Origin: Acinetobacter modestus
GTDB lineage: Bacteria; Pseudomonadota; Gammaproteobacteria; Pseudomonadales; Moraxellaceae
Reading direction: 5' to 3'
DNA length: 64,000 nt
Assembly (NCBI RefSeq): GCF_014636095.1
Contig: NZ_BMDV01000002.1
Coordinates: forward strand, 1-64,000
The notes under the pieces were generated by a model that was not told the DNA's origin, ran no database searches, and worked only from the letters and a program-made list of their open reading frames with translations. Within the stretch, counting starts at the first letter, position 1. Each line of letters starts with the position of its first letter. Shown here piece by piece: positions 9,438 through 19,638 of the stretch. The translations under genes were made by a program, and so were the position numbers.

Positions 9438-9875
9438 TTAACGTACAACCAAAACAGGGATATGGCTTTCACCTAATACTTTTTGAGCTACGCTGCCTAA
9501 GATAAATTTTTTGAAACCAGTTCGACCATGTGATCCCATAATAATCAGATCAGCACCTAAGTTCTGTGCAGCACTGATAATCTCCCCATTTACAGAGAAG
9601 CCTTCCAACACTTGAGTTGCGACTGTCAGTCCTAAAGCTTCAAATTTCTTTTCCGCTTTGGTTAAATTTTCTTGTACATAGCTACGAACACGTTCAATCA
9701 ATTCATTACTTTGACCGAGTCTAAGATATGCATCTGCCAAATATGGATCTAAAGTCATCACTTCAACCACAGTGATTTCACTATTTAGGGCTTTTGCAAG
9801 TTGAGCCGCTTGTTGAATGACATTATCGGAGATTTCAGAGTCATCAATTGCAACCAAGATTTTTTGATAGGCCAT
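9438..9875 (-). CDS. Universal stress protein, UspA family
   Basis: The 145-residue single Usp domain starts with KILVAIDDSEISDNV and ends with the ATP-binding signature GSHGRTGFKKFILGSVAQKV followed by PVLVVR. The G-2x-G-9x-G-S pattern marks the nucleotide-binding subclass. These cytoplasmic dimers are induced under starvation and stress. The length is typical. The start ATG is preceded by AAGGAGT at good spacing. The gene is monocistronic. Confidence 0.93.
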   Translation of the reverse strand: MAYQKILVAIDDSEISDNVIQQAAQLAKALNSEITVVEVMTLDPYLADAYLRLGQSNELIERVRSYVQENLTKAEKKFEALGLTVATQVLEGFSVNGEIISAAQNLGADLIIMGSHGRTGFKKFILGSVAQKVLGESHIPVLVVR

Positions 9876-10086
9876 GTTTATTACTCCTTATTATTGCACT
9901 TTGAGTTGTTTCTAAATTTTTGTTTAAAATAAGATCTATGTTTCATATTAAACTTATTAGTAGCATAATAAAACCTAGTAATTTTATAAGAATAATTAGA
10001 TGTTAAAGCAGTTTTTAATTATTCAATCCATTGAAAAAAATAATCTTTTTTTAAAAATATTAAAGTGAATATTAGATTTGGAAAGA

Positions 10087-10710
10087 TTATAGACTTTGGT
10101 CTAAATATGAACATAAATCTACGAGTTGATCCGTCTGCAATTGTTCACGCATTTTTAAAATCTGCTTTTCTTCTAGGTTATAGAGTTTAAGTGAAAGCAA
10201 TTTTTCTATATCTGCTGAGGAAAAGCGGTATTTAATGATTTTAGCTGGAACACCAGCAACAATTGCATAAGGTGGCACATCTTGGGTAACCACAGCACCA
10301 GTGGCAATCACAGCACCTTCACCCAATTTCACGCCCTGCATAATCATGGCACGACTACCAATCCAGCAACCATCGGCAATGAAAGTATCACCAGCAGGCA
10401 GGAAACTACGGGTATCAAAAGGGAAGGTCGAAATCCAGTCAGGACGGTGTAATTGATTGCCACCCATCATGATCACGCATTCAGCACCAAAGCAGACAAA
10501 ATTGCCAATATGCAGTTGATCAATTGGTTTTTCAGGTGTAGCAGGTTTGTCATGTAGATAACGTACCACACAACGTTCAAAGCCCTGATCCCAATAAGCA
10601 GAATAATAAGAATAATTACCTTTGATATGGATATTTGGATTTTTTACTGTTTTGGAAATAAATTCGAATTCACACCAATGTTTAACAGGGGAGTTGATCA
10701 ATGAATCCAT
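10087..10710 (-). CDS. CatB-related O-acetyltransferase (xenobiotic acyltransferase, left-handed beta helix)
   Basis: The 207 residues carry hexapeptide-repeat turns of the left-handed beta helix (IGNFVCFGAECVIMMGG, FIADGCWIGSRAMIMQGV, LGEGAVIATGAVVT). The closing motif DVPPYAIVAGVPAKIIKYRF is typical of the CatB/Vat/XAT subfamily. The catalytic His appears as the conserved HRPDW region near residue 88. The family acetylates hydroxyl groups of chloramphenicol or streptogramins using acetyl-CoA, but many chromosomal members have no known resistance role. The protein is of normal length (about 210). Confidence 0.85.
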   Translation of the reverse strand: MDSLINSPVKHWCEFEFISKTVKNPNIHIKGNYSYYSAYWDQGFERCVVRYLHDKPATPEKPIDQLHIGNFVCFGAECVIMMGGNQLHRPDWISTFPFDTRSFLPAGDTFIADGCWIGSRAMIMQGVKLGEGAVIATGAVVTQDVPPYAIVAGVPAKIIKYRFSSADIEKLLSLKLYNLEEKQILKMREQLQTDQLVDLCSYLDQSL

Positions 10711-11196
10711 AACTAAGACAAAATACTAAAAGAAATCGGCGCTATTATAGCTTTTATATCAGGAGAGAGCGTTAGTTGAAGAAGAATTTCCAAAACCAAA
10801 TCAACAAACATTGAATTTGATTCGGAAATACAAAGTCTAGAATAGCATACAGCGTACTGCATTGGTCATAAGAATGATATGGAAAGCTCATACGATTACA
10901 ACAGCAATCCATAGGATTATTCTAGTAATCTCATACATAATGCTACTGATCAGTCGATCTTGCATTCCTTTATTTCATTTTTATTGTATTTAGAAATAGG
11001 ATGCTCTTGAAACAAAAGAACCATTCAATCTGTTAGAGATTAATTTTAGATATAATTGAGTAAATTTTGCATATTTAATTTAATCGACGCTATTGGTAAT
11101 AAAATTATGGGTTTAAAGGAAAAGAATAAAAAAATATTGAACTGAATTCATTTATAAATACATAATATCTGAATTATAACAAAAGGATAAATATTA
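10711..11196. other. 486-bp intergenic region without a recognised gene
   Basis: No complete gene, RNA gene or strong terminator is seen. A short frame of 24 codons at about 10769-10840 (ends LIRKYKV) could be a relic of a larger gene, but it is too short to assign. Confidence 0.5.
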
Positions 11197-11679
11197 ATGA
11201 TTGAACCAATAAATGAAAGTTCAATTTTAAAAATTATTGGTGAAAAACTTTTATATATACATGATTTAATTGATTTAGCATTTGAAATTAAAAGAAAATT
11301 GAGAAGTAGGAAGTTAGATTTCTCTGTATTAATTCAGCCATATAGTTGTTCTGAATGGGAAAATCTGACAATGATGATTCCATATCTTCCGCGAGAAATC
11401 GTAGAAGAAAACTTAGATCAGTTATTAGAAGGTTTTATGGATTTAAATTGGCCTGGATCTAGAATTTTGTATGGATACTTAGCTGAGATAGATATTCATA
11501 AGCTAAAAAATTCTTTTGATCGAGTCATTGATAAGGCAATAGAAAAGGATGATACCGAATGGGTATATTTTCTTTGCGTCTTCATGAATGATGAAAAAGT
11601 TGGCATGAAAGATTCTTTTATTCCAGAGATTGAAAAGAGTCGTTCATTTCTAAAATCTCACGATATCGATTATGATTGA
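11197..11679 (+). CDS. DUF5071-like protein, possible orphan immunity-type protein
   Basis: The protein has 160 residues, is acidic and mostly helical, with no signal peptide. The segment at about residues 60-92 (PYLPREIVEENLDQLLEGF, MDLNWPGSRILYGYL) resembles DUF5071 domains, which are often found in immunity-like or toxin-associated contexts. The region is A+T rich and the gene has no obvious operon partner. An AAAGGA ribosome site precedes the ATG. The DUF assignment is from pattern only. Confidence 0.5.
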   Translation: MIEPINESSILKIIGEKLLYIHDLIDLAFEIKRKLRSRKLDFSVLIQPYSCSEWENLTMMIPYLPREIVEENLDQLLEGFMDLNWPGSRILYGYLAEIDIHKLKNSFDRVIDKAIEKDDTEWVYFLCVFMNDEKVGMKDSFIPEIEKSRSFLKSHDIDYD

Positions 11680-11744
11680 AACTCTTAGAAGTAAAAACGA
11701 ATTCTAAGTTTTTTAAAAGCTAATAAAAGAAAAATAAATGAGAA

Positions 11745-11770
11745 GAAAAACCCCTCAAATAGAGGGGTTA
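11745..11770 (-). terminator. Rho-independent terminator of greA
   Basis: On the minus strand an 8-bp stem (AACCCCTC / GAGGGGTT) with a 5-nt loop is followed by a T tract. It lies just past the greA stop codon. Confidence 0.85.
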
Positions 11771-11781
11771 GTGACTTGGAA

Positions 11782-12258
11782 TTAAATATATTCCACGCTC
11801 ACGATTTCGTATTCAACCTCACCTTGCGGTGTCTGAATTTTTGCTTCGTCGCCTTCGCTTTTACCTAAAAGGCCACGGGCAATCGGTGAGTTCACTGAGA
11901 TTTTATTTATTTTAAAATCTGCTTCATCATCACCTACGATTTTATAAGTTTTACGCTCTTCAGTGTCTAGGTTTTCGATGGTTACTGTAACACCAAACAC
12001 AACACGACCGTTTTGTTCAAGTGTTTTGACATCAATCTCTTGAGCTGCACCCAGTTTGCCTTCGATATCCTGAATACGACCTTCACAAAAACCTTGCTGT
12101 TCACGTGCAGCGTGATATTCAGCATTTTCCTTTAAATCACCGTGCTCACGAGCTTCCGCGATCGCTTGGATAATACGTGGGCGATCCACTGTTTTTAGCT
12201 GTTGTAATTCTTTCTCTAAGGCAACCTTGCCTTCAGGAGTCATAGGATAACGTTGCAT
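11782..12258 (-). CDS. greA: Transcription elongation factor GreA
   Basis: The 158-residue protein has the N-terminal coiled coil ([19 protein letters not shown]) and the signature [20 protein letters not shown]. The C-terminal FKBP-like domain ends [20 protein letters not shown]. It stimulates transcript cleavage by RNA polymerase and rescues backtracked complexes. The loop acidic residues D and E of the GDLKENAEY segment are present. It lies downstream of carAB on the same strand but is separated by a strong hairpin at 12297-12335, so it is at least partly independently expressed. A greB family is also present in this window, split by an island. Confidence 0.97.
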   Translation of the reverse strand: MQRYPMTPEGKVALEKELQQLKTVDRPRIIQAIAEAREHGDLKENAEYHAAREQQGFCEGRIQDIEGKLGAAQEIDVKTLEQNGRVVFGVTVTIENLDTEERKTYKIVGDDEADFKINKISVNSPIARGLLGKSEGDEAKIQTPQGEVEYEIVSVEYI

Positions 12259-12296
12259 TTCAGTCCCTCTAAATTGGTTGGGAAAATACAGGATTA

Positions 12297-12335
12297 AAAA
12301 AAGAAAAAGCCCGCCACCGATAAGGTGACGGGACT
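12297..12335 (-). terminator. Terminator after carB, before greA
   Basis: On the minus strand CCCGTCACC / GGTGGCGGG forms a 9-bp stem (one U-G pair) with a 5-nt loop. A CTTTTTCTTTTT tract follows. Confidence 0.85.
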
Positions 12336-12349
12336 TTATCGGTAGAGAA

Positions 12350-15300
12350 TTAACCTACAGTTTGTAAATCTTGCAAGCGGTATACATCCATTGGCAATTT
12401 CACAGCAAATGCTTGGCAAACAGCCTCAGCACCATTAATGGTCGTAGTGTAATATACTTTACCTTGTAGGGCAGCACGACGAATCATGGCAGAGTCATAT
12501 TGAGCTTGTTTGCCTTCAGTTGTGTTGACAATAAGATGAATCTCACCATTTTTCAAGCGGTCTACAATATGTGGACGACCTTCAGTGACTTTATTGACAG
12601 CTTCACATTCTAAACCAGCTTCTTGTAGTACTTGATACGTACCGTTAGTCGCAACCAGTTTAAAACCATAAGCAATTAATTGTTTTGCAATGTTTGCGAT
12701 GTATTTCTTATCTGATTCACGTACAGATAAGAATGCATGTTTCACTTCGCCTTCTGTTGGCAAGCCTGGTAAACGTTCGTTTGAACCAAGTACTGCTTTA
12801 TAGAATGCTTCACCGAAAGTTTGACCGACACCCATCACTTCACCTGTAGATTTCATCTCAGGCCCAAGCATTGGATCAACACCTTGGAATTTAGCAAATG
12901 GGAATACAGCTTCTTTTACTGCAAAGTGAGTCGGGATGATCTCTTTGGTGAATCCTTGAGATTCTAAAGATTGACCAGCCATACAACGTGCAGCGACTTT
13001 TGCTAAAGATTCACCAATACATTTAGAAACGAAAGGAACAGTACGTGATGCACGTGGGTTCACTTCGAGTACATAAATGTTGTTGCCTTTCACTGCAAAC
13101 TGAACGTTCATCAAGCCGATTACGCCAAGTTCTTTTGCCATCGCAACCGTTTGGCGACGCATTTCATCCTGAACTTCTTGTGAAAGCGAGTAAGGAGGGA
13201 TTGAACATGCTGAGTCACCTGAGTGAATCCCTGCTTGTTCGATGTGCTGCATGATACCGCCAATCACAACGTCTTTACCGTCAGATACGCAGTCTACGTC
13301 CACTTCAGTTGCATCATCTAGGAAACGGTCAAGTAGAACAGGGGCTTCATTTGAAGCTTGAACTGCTTCACGAAGGTAGCGTTTTAGCTCATCTTCGTTA
13401 TAAACGATTTCCATTGCACGACCACCCAATACATAAGATGGGCGAACAACCAGTGGATAACCCACTTTCGCTGCTTCTGAAATACCTTCTTCAGCAGATT
13501 TAACGATGCTGTTGTTTGGTTGACGAAGCTGTAGACGTTGAATCATTTGTTGAAAACGTTCACGGTCTTCTGCACGGTCAATTGCATCAGGAGATGTACC
13601 AATGATTGGTGTACCTGCTTCTTCTAAAGCACGCGCCAATTTTAATGGTGTTTGACCACCGTACTGTACGATCACGCCTTTAGGCTTTTCGGTACGTACG
13701 ATTTCAAGTACATCTTCAAGTGTTACAGGTTCGAAGTATAAACGATCTGAAGTGTCATAGTCAGTTGAAACCGTTTCAGGGTTACAGTTCACCATGATGG
13801 TTTCATAACCGTCATCACGCATTGCAAGCGCAGCGTGTACACAGCAGTAATCAAACTCGATCCCTTGACCAATACGGTTCGGACCACCACCAATCACCAT
13901 GATTTTGTCACGGTTAGATGGATTCGCTTCACATTCTTCATCGTAAGTTGAGTACATGTAAGCTGTGCCAGATTCAAATTCGGCAGCACAAGTATCAACA
14001 CGCTTGTAAACTGGATAGACACCCAAGTTCCAACGTTGTTTACGGAATTGTTTTTGTGAGATACCCATCAAGTCAGCAATACGAAGGTCAGATAAACCTT
14101 TGCGTTTGAATGAACGAATATTATCAGCGTTTAAATCACCAAAACCTAAAGTTTTTACTTGAGCTTCAGTTTTGACGATGTCTTCGATTTGGATCAAGAA
14201 CCAACGGTCGATCTTAGTTGCTTCGAATACGTCATCTAATGAGAAACCATGACGGAATGCGTCAGCTACATACCAAATACGCTCAGGGCCTGGAACTTTA
14301 AGTTCTTTTAAGATGATATCTTTGGCATTAGCCGTACCAACTTCGATTTTTTCATCAAAGCCACTAACACCCACTTCAAGACCACGAAGCGCTTTTTGAA
14401 CAGATTCTTGGAAGTTACGACCAATCGCCATGACTTCGCCCACAGATTTCATCTGAGTTGTCAATACAGGCTCAGCTTGTGGGAATTTTTCGAAGTTGAA
14501 GCGAGGAATCTTGGTTACAACATAGTCAATTGCTGGTTCGAAGCTTGCAGGAGTGATACCACCAGTGATGTCATTTTTCAATTCATCAAGGGTATAACCA
14601 ACCGCAAGTTTTGCCGCGATTTTCGCAATCGGGAAACCTGTTGCTTTAGATGCAAGCGCAGATGAACGAGAAACACGAGGGTTCATCTCGATCACAACCA
14701 TACGACCGTCTTTCGGGTTAATACCGAATTGAACGTTTGAACCACCTGTTTCAACACCAATTTCACGAAGAACAGCAACCGATGCATTACGCATGATTTG
14801 ATATTCTTTGTCTGTCAATGTTTGCGCAGGGGCAACAGTGATTGAGTCACCTGTGTGTACGCCCATTGGGTCAAAGTTTTCAATCGCACATACGATGATA
14901 CAGTTGTCGTTTTTGTCACGAACAACTTCCATTTCGTATTCTTTCCAACCAATTAAAGATTCGTCGATCAATAATTGTTTAGTTGGAGAAAGATCGAAAC
15001 CACGTTCGCAGATTTCAATAAATTCTTCTTTATTGTATGCGATACCGCCACCAGAACCACCCATGGTAAATGATGGACGAATGATCACTGGGAAGCCAAA
15101 ACGTGACTGAATTTCCAGTGCATGTTCCATACTTTCAGCAACATCGGCACGAGGACACTCTAAGCCGATTTTACGCATGGCGATGTCAAACAGTTTACGA
15201 TCTTCTGCTTTTTCAATCGCTTCTTTTGATGCACCAATCAACTCAACATTGTATTTCTCTAAAACACCGTTGGCATCTAATGCAAGCGCACAGTTCAATG

Positions 15301-15583
15301 CAGTTTGGCCACCCATGGTAGGAAGGACTGCATCCGGGCGTTCTTTTTCAATGATTTGAGCAACAGTCTGCCAAGTGATTGGCTCGATATAAGTTGCATC
15401 CGCCATTGAAGGGTCAGTCATAATGGTTGCTGGGTTAGAGTTCACCAAAATAACACGGTAACCTTCTTCACGAAGTGCTTTACATGCTTGCGCACCTGAG
15501 TAGTCAAACTCACATGCTTGACCGATCACAATTGGACCTGCACCAATAATTAAGATGCTTTTAATATCCGTACGTTTAGGCAT
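12350..15583 (-). CDS. carB: Carbamoyl phosphate synthase, large subunit
   Basis: The 1077 residues are of normal length. The two homologous ATP-grasp halves are both present. The first begins [29 protein letters not shown] in substance, with [10 protein letters not shown] and [18 protein letters not shown]. The second has [33 protein letters not shown] and [12 protein letters not shown]. The C-terminal allosteric domain has [12 protein letters not shown]. It makes carbamoyl phosphate from glutamine-derived ammonia, bicarbonate and 2 ATP for pyrimidines and arginine, in complex with CarA. It starts 14 bp after carA in the same operon. The C-terminal domain binds UMP and ornithine in homologues. 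Confidence 0.98.
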   Translation of the reverse strand: MPKRTDIKSILIIGAGPIVIGQACEFDYSGAQACKALREEGYRVILVNSNPATIMTDPSMADATYIEPITWQTVAQIIEKERPDAVLPTMGGQTALNCALALDANGVLEKYNVELIGASKEAIEKAEDRKLFDIAMRKIGLECPRADVAESMEHALEIQSRFGFPVIIRPSFTMGGSGGGIAYNKEEFIEICERGFDLSPTKQLLIDESLIGWKEYEMEVVRDKNDNCIIVCAIENFDPMGVHTGDSITVAPAQTLTDKEYQIMRNASVAVLREIGVETGGSNVQFGINPKDGRMVVIEMNPRVSRSSALASKATGFPIAKIAAKLAVGYTLDELKNDITGGITPASFEPAIDYVVTKIPRFNFEKFPQAEPVLTTQMKSVGEVMAIGRNFQESVQKALRGLEVGVSGFDEKIEVGTANAKDIILKELKVPGPERIWYVADAFRHGFSLDDVFEATKIDRWFLIQIEDIVKTEAQVKTLGFGDLNADNIRSFKRKGLSDLRIADLMGISQKQFRKQRWNLGVYPVYKRVDTCAAEFESGTAYMYSTYDEECEANPSNRDKIMVIGGGPNRIGQGIEFDYCCVHAALAMRDDGYETIMVNCNPETVSTDYDTSDRLYFEPVTLEDVLEIVRTEKPKGVIVQYGGQTPLKLARALEEAGTPIIGTSPDAIDRAEDRERFQQMIQRLQLRQPNNSIVKSAEEGISEAAKVGYPLVVRPSYVLGGRAMEIVYNEDELKRYLREAVQASNEAPVLLDRFLDDATEVDVDCVSDGKDVVIGGIMQHIEQAGIHSGDSACSIPPYSLSQEVQDEMRRQTVAMAKELGVIGLMNVQFAVKGNNIYVLEVNPRASRTVPFVSKCIGESLAKVAARCMAGQSLESQGFTKEIIPTHFAVKEAVFPFAKFQGVDPMLGPEMKSTGEVMGVGQTFGEAFYKAVLGSNERLPGLPTEGEVKHAFLSVRESDKKYIANIAKQLIAYGFKLVATNGTYQVLQEAGLECEAVNKVTEGRPHIVDRLKNGEIHLIVNTTEGKQAQYDSAMIRRAALQGKVYYTTTINGAEAVCQAFAVKLPMDVYRLQDLQTVG

Positions 15584-15597
15584 TATTCGCTCCTTAA

Positions 15598-16737
15598 TTA
15601 CTTCTTAGATGCTTCAATAAGTTCGATGAAATGATCGAACAATGGAGCACAGTCATGTGGACCAGGGCTTGCTTCAGGGTGACCTTGGAAGCTGAATGCT
15701 GGTTTGTCAGTGCGATGAATACCTTGGTTTGTACCATCAAACAGAGAGCGATGTGTCACTTTTAAGTTTGCAGGTAAAGTACTCTCATCGACAGCAAAGC
15801 CGTGGTTTTGAGAAGTAATCATCACTGTACCATTCTCAAGATTTTGTACAGGATGGTTCGCACCGTGATGACCATGATTCATTTTCATGGTTTTCGCGCC
15901 AGAAGCGAGTGCTAAAATTTGGTGACCTAAACAAATACCAAATACAGGTAAAGTTGTGGTTTCAACAATCGTTTTTACTGCTTCAATTGCATAGTCACAT
16001 GCTGCTGGATCACCAGGACCATTTGACAAGAACACGCCATCTGGATTTAAAGCGAGCACTTTCTCAGCAGGAGTTTGTGCAGGAACAACTGTTAATTTAC
16101 AACCGCGGTCTGCGAGCATACGTAAGATGTTGGTTTTGACACCATAATCATATGCAACGACATGAAATTTAAATTCAGGTTGAGTAAAGCCTTGACCTAA
16201 AGTCCAAGAACCTTCAGTCCATTCAAAGCCTTCAGGATCACAGCATTCTTTTGCAAGGTCTAAACCATTTAAACCACCGAAGGCACGTGCTTTCGCAATT
16301 GCTTCTTCTTCAGTGATATTTTCGCCAGCAAGGATGCAACCGTTTTGCGCACCTTTGTCACGTAAAATACGTGTCAATTTACGCGTGTCAATATCCGCGA
16401 TTGCAACAACATTATGTTGTTCTAGATATTCACTTAAAGATTGTTCTGAACGGAAATTACTATGTAATAAAGGAAGATCACGAATAATTAAACCGTTCGC
16501 CCATACTTTATGGATGCGACCTGATTCAACGTCTTCGCTATTACAGCCTGTATTTCCAATATGAGGATAAGTCAGCGTCACAAGTTGTTGCGCATAACTT
16601 GGGTCAGTCAAAATTTCTTGGTAGCCAGTCATGGCTGTATTAAAAACGACTTCACCAGTCGTACTTCCCGATGCACCGATAGACGTTCCTTTAAAGATCG
16701 TTCCATCTGCGAGGGCTAAAATGGCGGGGGTGCTCAA
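15598..16737 (-). CDS. carA: Carbamoyl phosphate synthase, small (glutaminase) subunit
   Basis: The protein has 379 residues. The N-terminal CPSase_sm domain ([33 protein letters not shown]) is followed by a class I glutamine amidotransferase domain with nucleophile motif [13 protein letters not shown] and the catalytic HPE in [13 protein letters not shown]. The start is a TTG at 16735-16737 with an AGGAGC site 6 bp upstream. The TTG overlaps the stop codon of a short upstream reading frame (16734-16823), so translation may be coupled to that leader. First gene of carAB. Confidence 0.97.
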   Translation of the reverse strand: MSTPAILALADGTIFKGTSIGASGSTTGEVVFNTAMTGYQEILTDPSYAQQLVTLTYPHIGNTGCNSEDVESGRIHKVWANGLIIRDLPLLHSNFRSEQSLSEYLEQHNVVAIADIDTRKLTRILRDKGAQNGCILAGENITEEEAIAKARAFGGLNGLDLAKECCDPEGFEWTEGSWTLGQGFTQPEFKFHVVAYDYGVKTNILRMLADRGCKLTVVPAQTPAEKVLALNPDGVFLSNGPGDPAACDYAIEAVKTIVETTTLPVFGICLGHQILALASGAKTMKMNHGHHGANHPVQNLENGTVMITSQNHGFAVDESTLPANLKVTHRSLFDGTNQGIHRTDKPAFSFQGHPEASPGPHDCAPLFDHFIELIEASKK

Positions 16738-16823
16738 ACCAAAGCTCCTGAACTAAAACCACAAAAATAGGGCTGTAAAAAAGCGAGAAGACATAAAAAA
16801 AGGCAGGCTGTCTTTAAAAACAT
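16734..16823 (-). CDS. Candidate carA leader peptide, 29 codons
   Basis: On the minus strand an ATG at 16823, 3 nt after AAGGAGG, opens a frame of 29 codons rich in Phe and Leu ([13 protein letters not shown] and on). Many codons are U-rich. Its TGA overlaps the TTG start of carA. The position, the strong SD and the overlap suggest a regulatory or coupling leader. No peptide has been shown. The SD spacing is slightly short, and the frame could also be chance. Confidence 0.4.
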   Translation of the reverse strand: MFLKTACLFLCLLAFLQPYFCGFSSGALV

Positions 16824-16841
16824 GCCCCTCCTTCCAGTCTG
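16795..16841 (-). promoter_or_regulatory. Candidate attenuator hairpin in the carA leader
   Basis: On the minus strand CAGACTG (16835-16841) can pair with CAGCCTG (16804-16810), six of seven pairs, followed by CC and seven T residues. An alternative fold pairs GGCA with TGCC and extends through G-U pairs from the SD into the U tract, hiding the leader SD. Competing folds of this kind fit pyrimidine-dependent control, but this is inference. Confidence 0.35.
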
Positions 16842-16863
16842 CTCGCTTGTAACTTAACAGCGC

Positions 16864-16892
16864 ATTATACGCATGAGTAGTTCAAAAGTCTA
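16864..16892 (-). promoter_or_regulatory. Candidate carAB promoter
   Basis: On the minus strand a perfect TATAAT (16864-16869) has TAGACT, a 4/6 match to the -35 consensus, 17 bp upstream (16887-16892). The start point would fall about 35 nt before the leader ATG. Confidence 0.5.
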
Positions 16893-17097
16893 TCTGTTTT
16901 ATTGGCTAAAGCGAGTAATTGTAGTTTTTCTTTTATAAGTTGGACTGTTGTTATGTCTATTGCCAAATCAATCATTCTTCTATCTATATCATGAGATATT
17001 ATGCAAATTGTCTAACAATTTTTTCATAGTCTAAAAGTAAAGCGTTTTATCTTATATTTAGCCAAAAAATCAACAAACAATATAGAGGGGAAACACA

Positions 17098-17706
17098 ATG
17101 GCTGATAATCAAACTACACCAGCAACTGAAGAAGTTAAAGAAGTTGTGGTTGAAAAAACAGCGAAAGCAAAAGAAGTTGTTGCAGAGAAAACTGCTGAAG
17201 TCAAAGAAGCTGTTGCTGAAAAGACGGCAGAAGTGAAAGAGGTAGTTGCTGAGAAAACTGCAAAAGCGAAAGAAGTTGTAGCTGAAAAAACAGCGAAGGC
17301 GAAAGAAGTGATTGCTGAGACTCAGGAACAAGCGAAAGAAGTGATTGCTGAGACTCAAGAGCAAGTGAAAGAAGTATTAGCTGAAACTCAAGAAAAAATT
17401 GAGGCTGAAGCGAAAGAACTCAACCAAAATATCCAAAATCAGCTTGCACAAATTAAGCAAGATATCTTGCAGCGTATTGATGTTATTAAAACTCAATTGA
17501 ATTCATCACAAGGCAATTTAGTTGAATTAACGAATGCATTAAAAACTGAGTTAAATGCTTTAATTGAAGATTTAACGAAGGTCAGCAAAGAGTTGAAAGA
17601 TGATATAAGTCAAATTTCAGTGAAGCATAAAGATACTTTGGTCGGTAGTTTTAAGCGCACTAAAGAGCAAGCAGTAGAAGCTTGGAATAAAGTTCGTGCT
17701 AGCTAA
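17098..17706 (+). CDS. LEA-like 11-residue-repeat hydrophilic protein
   Basis: The 202-residue protein is highly charged and dominated by Ala, Glu, Lys and Val. Residues 14-101 are eight consecutive 11-residue repeats of the type KEVVAEKTAKA, drifting to KEVIAETQEQA. A longer predicted amphipathic helical or coiled-coil C-terminus follows. The 11-mer period is that of group 3 LEA proteins and apolipoprotein-like helices. There are no Cys residues and no signal peptide. Such hydrophilins protect proteins or membranes during desiccation, and hydrophilins have been linked to desiccation tolerance in Acinetobacter. Applying that here is inference. An AGGGG ribosome site precedes the ATG. The gene is monocistronic with its own terminator. 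Confidence 0.7.
   Translation: MADNQTTPATEEVKEVVVEKTAKAKEVVAEKTAEVKEAVAEKTAEVKEVVAEKTAKAKEVVAEKTAKAKEVIAETQEQAKEVIAETQEQVKEVLAETQEKIEAEAKELNQNIQNQLAQIKQDILQRIDVIKTQLNSSQGNLVELTNALKTELNALIEDLTKVSKELKDDISQISVKHKDTLVGSFKRTKEQAVEAWNKVRAS
17137..17400 (+). repeat. Eight tandem 33-bp repeats
   Basis: These encode the 11-residue units of the LEA-like protein. Neighbouring copies differ mainly by synonymous changes and K/E, A/V or T/Q exchanges. Copy number could vary by slippage or recombination. Confidence 0.85.
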
Positions 17707-17718
17707 CAAGTATTTAAA

Positions 17719-17749
17719 TAAAAAAAGCGAGATCATTCTCGCTTTTTTT
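17719..17749. terminator. Bidirectional terminator
   Basis: The stem GCGAGA / TCTCGC has a TCAT loop and is flanked by A and T tracts. It serves the LEA-like gene and the convergent DOMON-like gene. Confidence 0.85.
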
Positions 17750-17754
17750 ATTTT

Positions 17755-18291
17755 TTAGAATTGATGTAACCAATCGCGTTTATTATGAAAGTCGGCTTGT
17801 GGGCTACTATGTTGCATTGCAAAATAGTAATTACCTTGAGTGGTATTAAAAACCGCACTTAAACCTAAATATAAGTCAGACCATTTCAATTTATTCTGTT
17901 GCATAAATGTATATAAATCTAGACTGACATTTAAACCATAATGTGTGCGTTGTAAATGATTTAACTCAATGTCATATGCAGCAACGGGCGGCATATCCTC
18001 AGGGAAACGATATTCTTCAAATTGATAGGTTTGCCAAGCTTGAGAAGGGGAAAGATTGATTTCACGATAAAAATCTTGATCTTTCACACCAATAAAAATC
18101 TCAAAACAAGTCTGTTCCCATAAAAAGTCTTGGCGAGGATGAGCCTTGACTTGATCTGGGTAAATCAGAAACTGATTGGGATCACGAACCCAAAAACCAA
18201 CATTTAATGTCGCTGGTGTTTGTTGCTCAATTGCTCCAACGACAGTAATAGCATTAAAGCGATCGAAAGCAGAAAGTTCATAACTTGCCAT
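17755..18291 (-). CDS. DOMON-like domain protein
   Basis: The 178 residues match the beta-rich DOMON-like family by LNVGFWVRDPNQFLIYP, LWEQTCFEIFIGVKDQD.YREINLSPSQAWQ and the aromatic C-terminal strand ending in HNKRDWLHQF. Related domains bind haem or sugars, but this subfamily is uncharacterised. No signal peptide is visible, which is unusual for a carbohydrate-binding module and suggests a cytoplasmic role. It lies 5 bp downstream of yhbY on the same strand, so they likely form one transcript. Confidence 0.72.
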   Translation of the reverse strand: MASYELSAFDRFNAITVVGAIEQQTPATLNVGFWVRDPNQFLIYPDQVKAHPRQDFLWEQTCFEIFIGVKDQDFYREINLSPSQAWQTYQFEEYRFPEDMPPVAAYDIELNHLQRTHYGLNVSLDLYTFMQQNKLKWSDLYLGLSAVFNTTQGNYYFAMQHSSPQADFHNKRDWLHQF

Positions 18292-18296
18292 TTTGA

Positions 18297-18623
18297 TTAC
18301 TTGTTACTTAAATGAGCAAAACGAACTAAATTAGAAAGATGCTGGTTTTGTTTTGCTGCTTTTTTATAAAGCAAAACAATTTTACCAATTTTTTGTACAG
18401 ATTCAGCACCTGTTGCTTCAACCAGTGCATCAATTACTGCTGCACGTGCATCACGATCTTCACCTGCAATTTTCACTTTAATGAGTTCATGATCATTTAG
18501 TGCGCGATGAGTTTCTTCAATGACGTTTTCTGTAAGACCTTGGCCACCAATCATTACAACTGGATTAAGTGCGTGGCCAATTTGACGTAAACGCTTACGT
18601 TCATGGATAGATAAAGCCGCCAT
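18297..18623 (-). CDS. yhbY: YhbY-family CRM-domain RNA-binding protein
   Basis: The 108 residues from MAALSIHERKRLRQIGHAL contain the CRM fold with the GGQGLT loop (MIGGQGLTENVI) and VKIAGEDRDAR. YhbY associates with pre-50S ribosomal particles. The frame extends upstream to 18665, but the ATG at 18623 is preferred. The family normally starts there and a CAGGTA ribosome site lies upstream. It is divergent from rlmE, the classical gammaproteobacterial arrangement. Confidence 0.9.
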   Translation of the reverse strand: MAALSIHERKRLRQIGHALNPVVMIGGQGLTENVIEETHRALNDHELIKVKIAGEDRDARAAVIDALVEATGAESVQKIGKIVLLYKKAAKQNQHLSNLVRFAHLSNK

Positions 18624-18851
18624 TAAAAATACCTGATTGGGAAAACGACCTAGTATAACTTGCATCCCGGTTCTAAGATAGATTTAGCAGACAGGCACTT
18701 GAAACAAATATGTGAAAATTAGGCAAATAGCCAATCATGACAATCAGAAAAAATCTGTAAAAGTTCGTGTGAATGAACTACATCCGTACTGTAATGGGAG
18801 TAATTTTCACGTACAATGACCAATCAGAAGTTTTTTGAAATTTAGTGAGTT

Positions 18852-19502
18852 ATGGCGACACGCATTACCAATCAAAAATTGTCTAAAAGCAGTCGTGCAT
18901 GGATGAGAGAACACTTAGATGACCCTTTTGTAAAGAAAGCACAGAAGGAAGGTTATCGCGCACGTGCAGCATATAAATTACTTGAAATCCAAGAAAAATA
19001 TAAAATGATCAAGCCAGGTATGACCGTTGTCGATCTTGGTGCAGCACCAGGCAGTTGGTCACAAATTGCAGGTAAATTAGTCGGCGCAAATGGTTTAGTG
19101 ATTGCTTCAGATATTCTCGCAATGGACGCTCTTCCAGATGTGACATTTTTGCAAGGCGACTTCCGAGAAGAAGAAGTTTTCGAAAAATTGTTAAATATTT
19201 TAAATGGACGTCAAGTAGACGTTGTAATTTCAGATATGGCCCCCAATACATCAGGTAATAGGGCTGTCGATCAACCACGCCAGATTTACTTATGTGAGTT
19301 GGCATTGGATTTTGCTCAAAAAGTTTTAGGCCCAAATGGACAGTTTATTGTTAAGGTGTTCCAAGGCTCAGGATTTGATGAGTTTAGAAAACAAGTTGTC
19401 GATAGTTTTGATGTATTAAAAACAGCCAAACCTGCGGCATCTCGTGCTCGATCAAAAGAAGTTTTTTTGATTGGCCAAGGTCGTAAAAAGGCATTGCAAT
19501 AA
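18852..19502 (+). CDS. rlmE: 23S rRNA (uridine-2'-O-)-methyltransferase
   Basis: The 216 residues are of normal length. The SAM-binding motif is [16 protein letters not shown] and the catalytic context includes [10 protein letters not shown] and [14 protein letters not shown]. RlmE methylates U2552 of 23S rRNA in the peptidyl transferase centre during late 50S assembly. The N-terminal basic segment ([20 protein letters not shown]) is typical of the family. It stands upstream of ftsH as in E. coli. Confidence 0.96.
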   Translation: MATRITNQKLSKSSRAWMREHLDDPFVKKAQKEGYRARAAYKLLEIQEKYKMIKPGMTVVDLGAAPGSWSQIAGKLVGANGLVIASDILAMDALPDVTFLQGDFREEEVFEKLLNILNGRQVDVVISDMAPNTSGNRAVDQPRQIYLCELALDFAQKVLGPNGQFIVKVFQGSGFDEFRKQVVDSFDVLKTAKPAASRARSKEVFLIGQGRKKALQ

Positions 19503-19638
19503 AAGTGTACTTGCCAAGTTGTTAAAAATTGTGCATTTTGTACCTTTTAAGTTTTTTGCAACGCAAATTCATTGCTGTTTTTGTGAAGGTCAGCCAAGAT
19601 TAGGTATGATCAAATTAGATTGATATGGGAATAAAGCC

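Noticed and set aside
10769..10842. Short frame ending LIRKYKV as a transposase remnant
   Set aside because: Only 24 codons, no inverted repeats or flanking duplication, so not supportable.
17047..17364. Minus-strand open frame opposite the 11-mer repeat gene
   Set aside because: Its Phe/Ser/Leu-rich repetitive translation is simply the antisense of the Lys/Glu repeats.
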